Positions 63,417 through 64,000 of a DNA stretch of 64,000 nucleotides are shown here, piece by piece. Position 1 is the stretch's first letter; every line of letters begins with the position of its first letter. The position numbers were made by a program, and so were the translations under genes. Below the pieces are notes generated by a model. The model worked only from the letters and a program-made list of their open reading frames with translations. It had not been told where the DNA came from and did not search any database. This DNA comes from Lysobacter sp. yr284 (GTDB lineage Bacteria; Pseudomonadota; Gammaproteobacteria; Xanthomonadales; Xanthomonadaceae). Where the stretch lies: positions 62,001 to 126,000 of the forward strand of contig NZ_FNPT01000011.1 of assembly GCF_900107375.1 (NCBI RefSeq). Direction: 5' to 3'.

Positions 63417-63755
63417 GTGGATACCGCGGCTGCGGACGCAGGCGCGCAGCGTCCCGCGCCGCGCCGGCGAAGGCGCAGCGAAGTCGGAGGTGGGTGCGAT
63501 GCCGGAAGGCGGAAACGACGAAGGCGCCTTTCGGCGCCTTCGAGTCGTACCGCTAGCGGCCCCGGCCGATCCGCTTGGGATCGGACGATGGGCTCAACGT
63601 AGTCGGATTCCGCTCGAACGCACGCCAGCGTCGCGACGATGCAGTCGCGCGCTCAGGCGTAGTCGGCGGTGAGAGATGATGTCCATGCGCGCAACATAGC
63701 AAAACCAAAATCGCGCAATCAAGTGCCGGCGCGATTTTTTTCTGCGCGCATCGCA
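63417..63755. other. Leader region of the tRNA-Leu cluster
   Basis: No gene supported. Holds a perfect hairpin CGAAGGCGCC-TTTC-GGCGCCTTCG (63519-63542) and the bidirectional hairpin at 63703-63741. On the minus strand TTGATT and TATGTT, 18 bases apart, lie at about 63725-63696 and could be the tRNA promoter, although they overlap the terminator-like hairpin. Confidence 0.5.
63703..63741. terminator. Bidirectional terminator-like hairpin
   Basis: AAAATCGCGC, loop of about 12, GCGCGATTTT; T-run of seven on the plus strand, GGTTTTG on the minus strand. It follows the stop codon of the minus-strand GNAT gene by about 15 bases, so it likely ends that gene. Confidence 0.7.
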
Positions 63756-64000
63756 TCACCGCGAGGCGATGCGCGCGACCTGCAACGACACCTGCTTGGC
63801 GCCGCCCGCCAGCCACTGCGTCCCGACTTCGCCGAAACCGTATCGCGCATGGAAACGGCTCGAAGCCTCGTTGAACGGAACGATGTAGAACTCCGCCGCG
63901 ACCGTATCGAAACCGCGGCCGCGCGCGAACGCGAACAGGTCGTCGTAGAGCAAGCCGCCGATCCGGCGGTTGCGGTGGCTCGCGGCGACCGCGATGCGAT
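63756..64000 (-). CDS. GNAT family N-acetyltransferase (5' end outside window)
   Basis: The visible C-terminal 80 residues begin RIAVAASHRNRRIGGLLYDD, which is the acetyl-CoA pyrophosphate loop, and continue FYIVPFNEASSRFHARYGFG as in the GNAT C-terminal half. The frame is open to the window edge, so the start is not seen. Second GNAT gene flanking the tRNA cluster; the two are not close paralogues. Confidence 0.85.
   Translation of the reverse strand, partial: RIAVAASHRNRRIGGLLYDDLFAFARGRGFDTVAAEFYIVPFNEASSRFHARYGFGEVGTQWLAGGAKQVSLQVARIASR

Noticed and set aside
62739-63672. Several short frames with repeated words such as VPGAGLEP and AARPCGF
   Set aside because: They are translations of the five tRNA-Leu genes on either strand.
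63690-63741. Sigma-70 promoter for the tRNA cluster (TTGATT/TATGTT)
   Set aside because: The hexamers overlap a strong bidirectional terminator hairpin and are nearly 300 bases from the first tRNA; kept only as a remark, not as a feature.
63553-63816. 87-codon minus-strand frame overlapping the end of the right-edge GNAT gene
   Set aside because: Crosses the terminator hairpin and overlaps the GNAT gene in another frame; no ribosome site or conserved feature.

Overview
The window is high-GC (roughly 68-70 percent by eye) gammaproteobacterial chromosome. The gene content (separate glyQ and glyS, tatABC, hemH, ttcA, rdgC, plsB, tamA-tamB, a large TonB-dependent receptor), frequent GTG starts with GTGA stop/start overlaps, and several REP-like palindrome families point to the Xanthomonadaceae/Lysobacteraceae, most likely a Lysobacter-like bacterium. 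This is inference from gene content; no 16S gene is present. I see no prophage, insertion sequence, CRISPR array or integron.

Layout. 1-5420: acetyl-CoA synthetase (truncated by the left edge), diverging from a DcaP-type porin and an MHS-family transporter, plausibly a carboxylate uptake group. 5.6-11.3 kb: UDG-like protein, a TRIC channel gene behind a tandem glycine riboswitch, an ABC-2 type exporter pair, an ANT(4')-like nucleotidyltransferase, an EF-hand protein and two tiny secreted Cys-rich paralogues. 11.5-19.7 kb: fatty acid desaturase, CHAD protein, mutM, an ECF sigma factor with a TPR Ser/Thr kinase, a DinB protein and a small membrane protein. 20-29.2 kb: tamB-tamA and a TonB-dependent receptor. 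29.4-33.5 kb: glyS and glyQ with a divergent amidotransferase; glyS carries a sharply bounded 660-bp tract of about 50 percent GC. 33.5-43.8 kb: BPSS1780-like membrane protein, tatABC plus an RDD protein, SYLF protein, hemH, alpha/beta hydrolase, YgjP-like metallopeptidase, rdgC and ttcA. 43.9-49.9 kb: YdcH-like protein, three translationally coupled single-pass membrane proteins of unknown function, a palindromic tandem-repeat array, a polytopic membrane protein, and a LuxR-type regulator divergent from a secreted protein. 49.9-54.4 kb: plsB and a lipoprotein. 54.7-59.4 kb: a complete archaic (Csu-like) chaperone-usher operon behind a sigma-54-like promoter. 59.8-64 kb: e(P4)-type acid phosphatase, an exported RidA protein coupled to a secreted protein, a GNAT protein, five tRNA-Leu genes and a GNAT gene cut by the right edge.

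Envelope functions dominate: TamAB and the chaperone-usher system act at the outer membrane, TatABC exports folded proteins, PlsB and the desaturase feed membrane lipid, and porin, receptor and exporter handle traffic. The items I would look at first are the GC mosaic inside glyS, the riboswitch-TRIC pairing, the two peptides with an identical cysteine framework, the duplicated tRNA-Leu cluster and the ANT(4')-like gene. Very many long reading frames on the wrong strand are shadows caused by GC-rich third positions and were left out.
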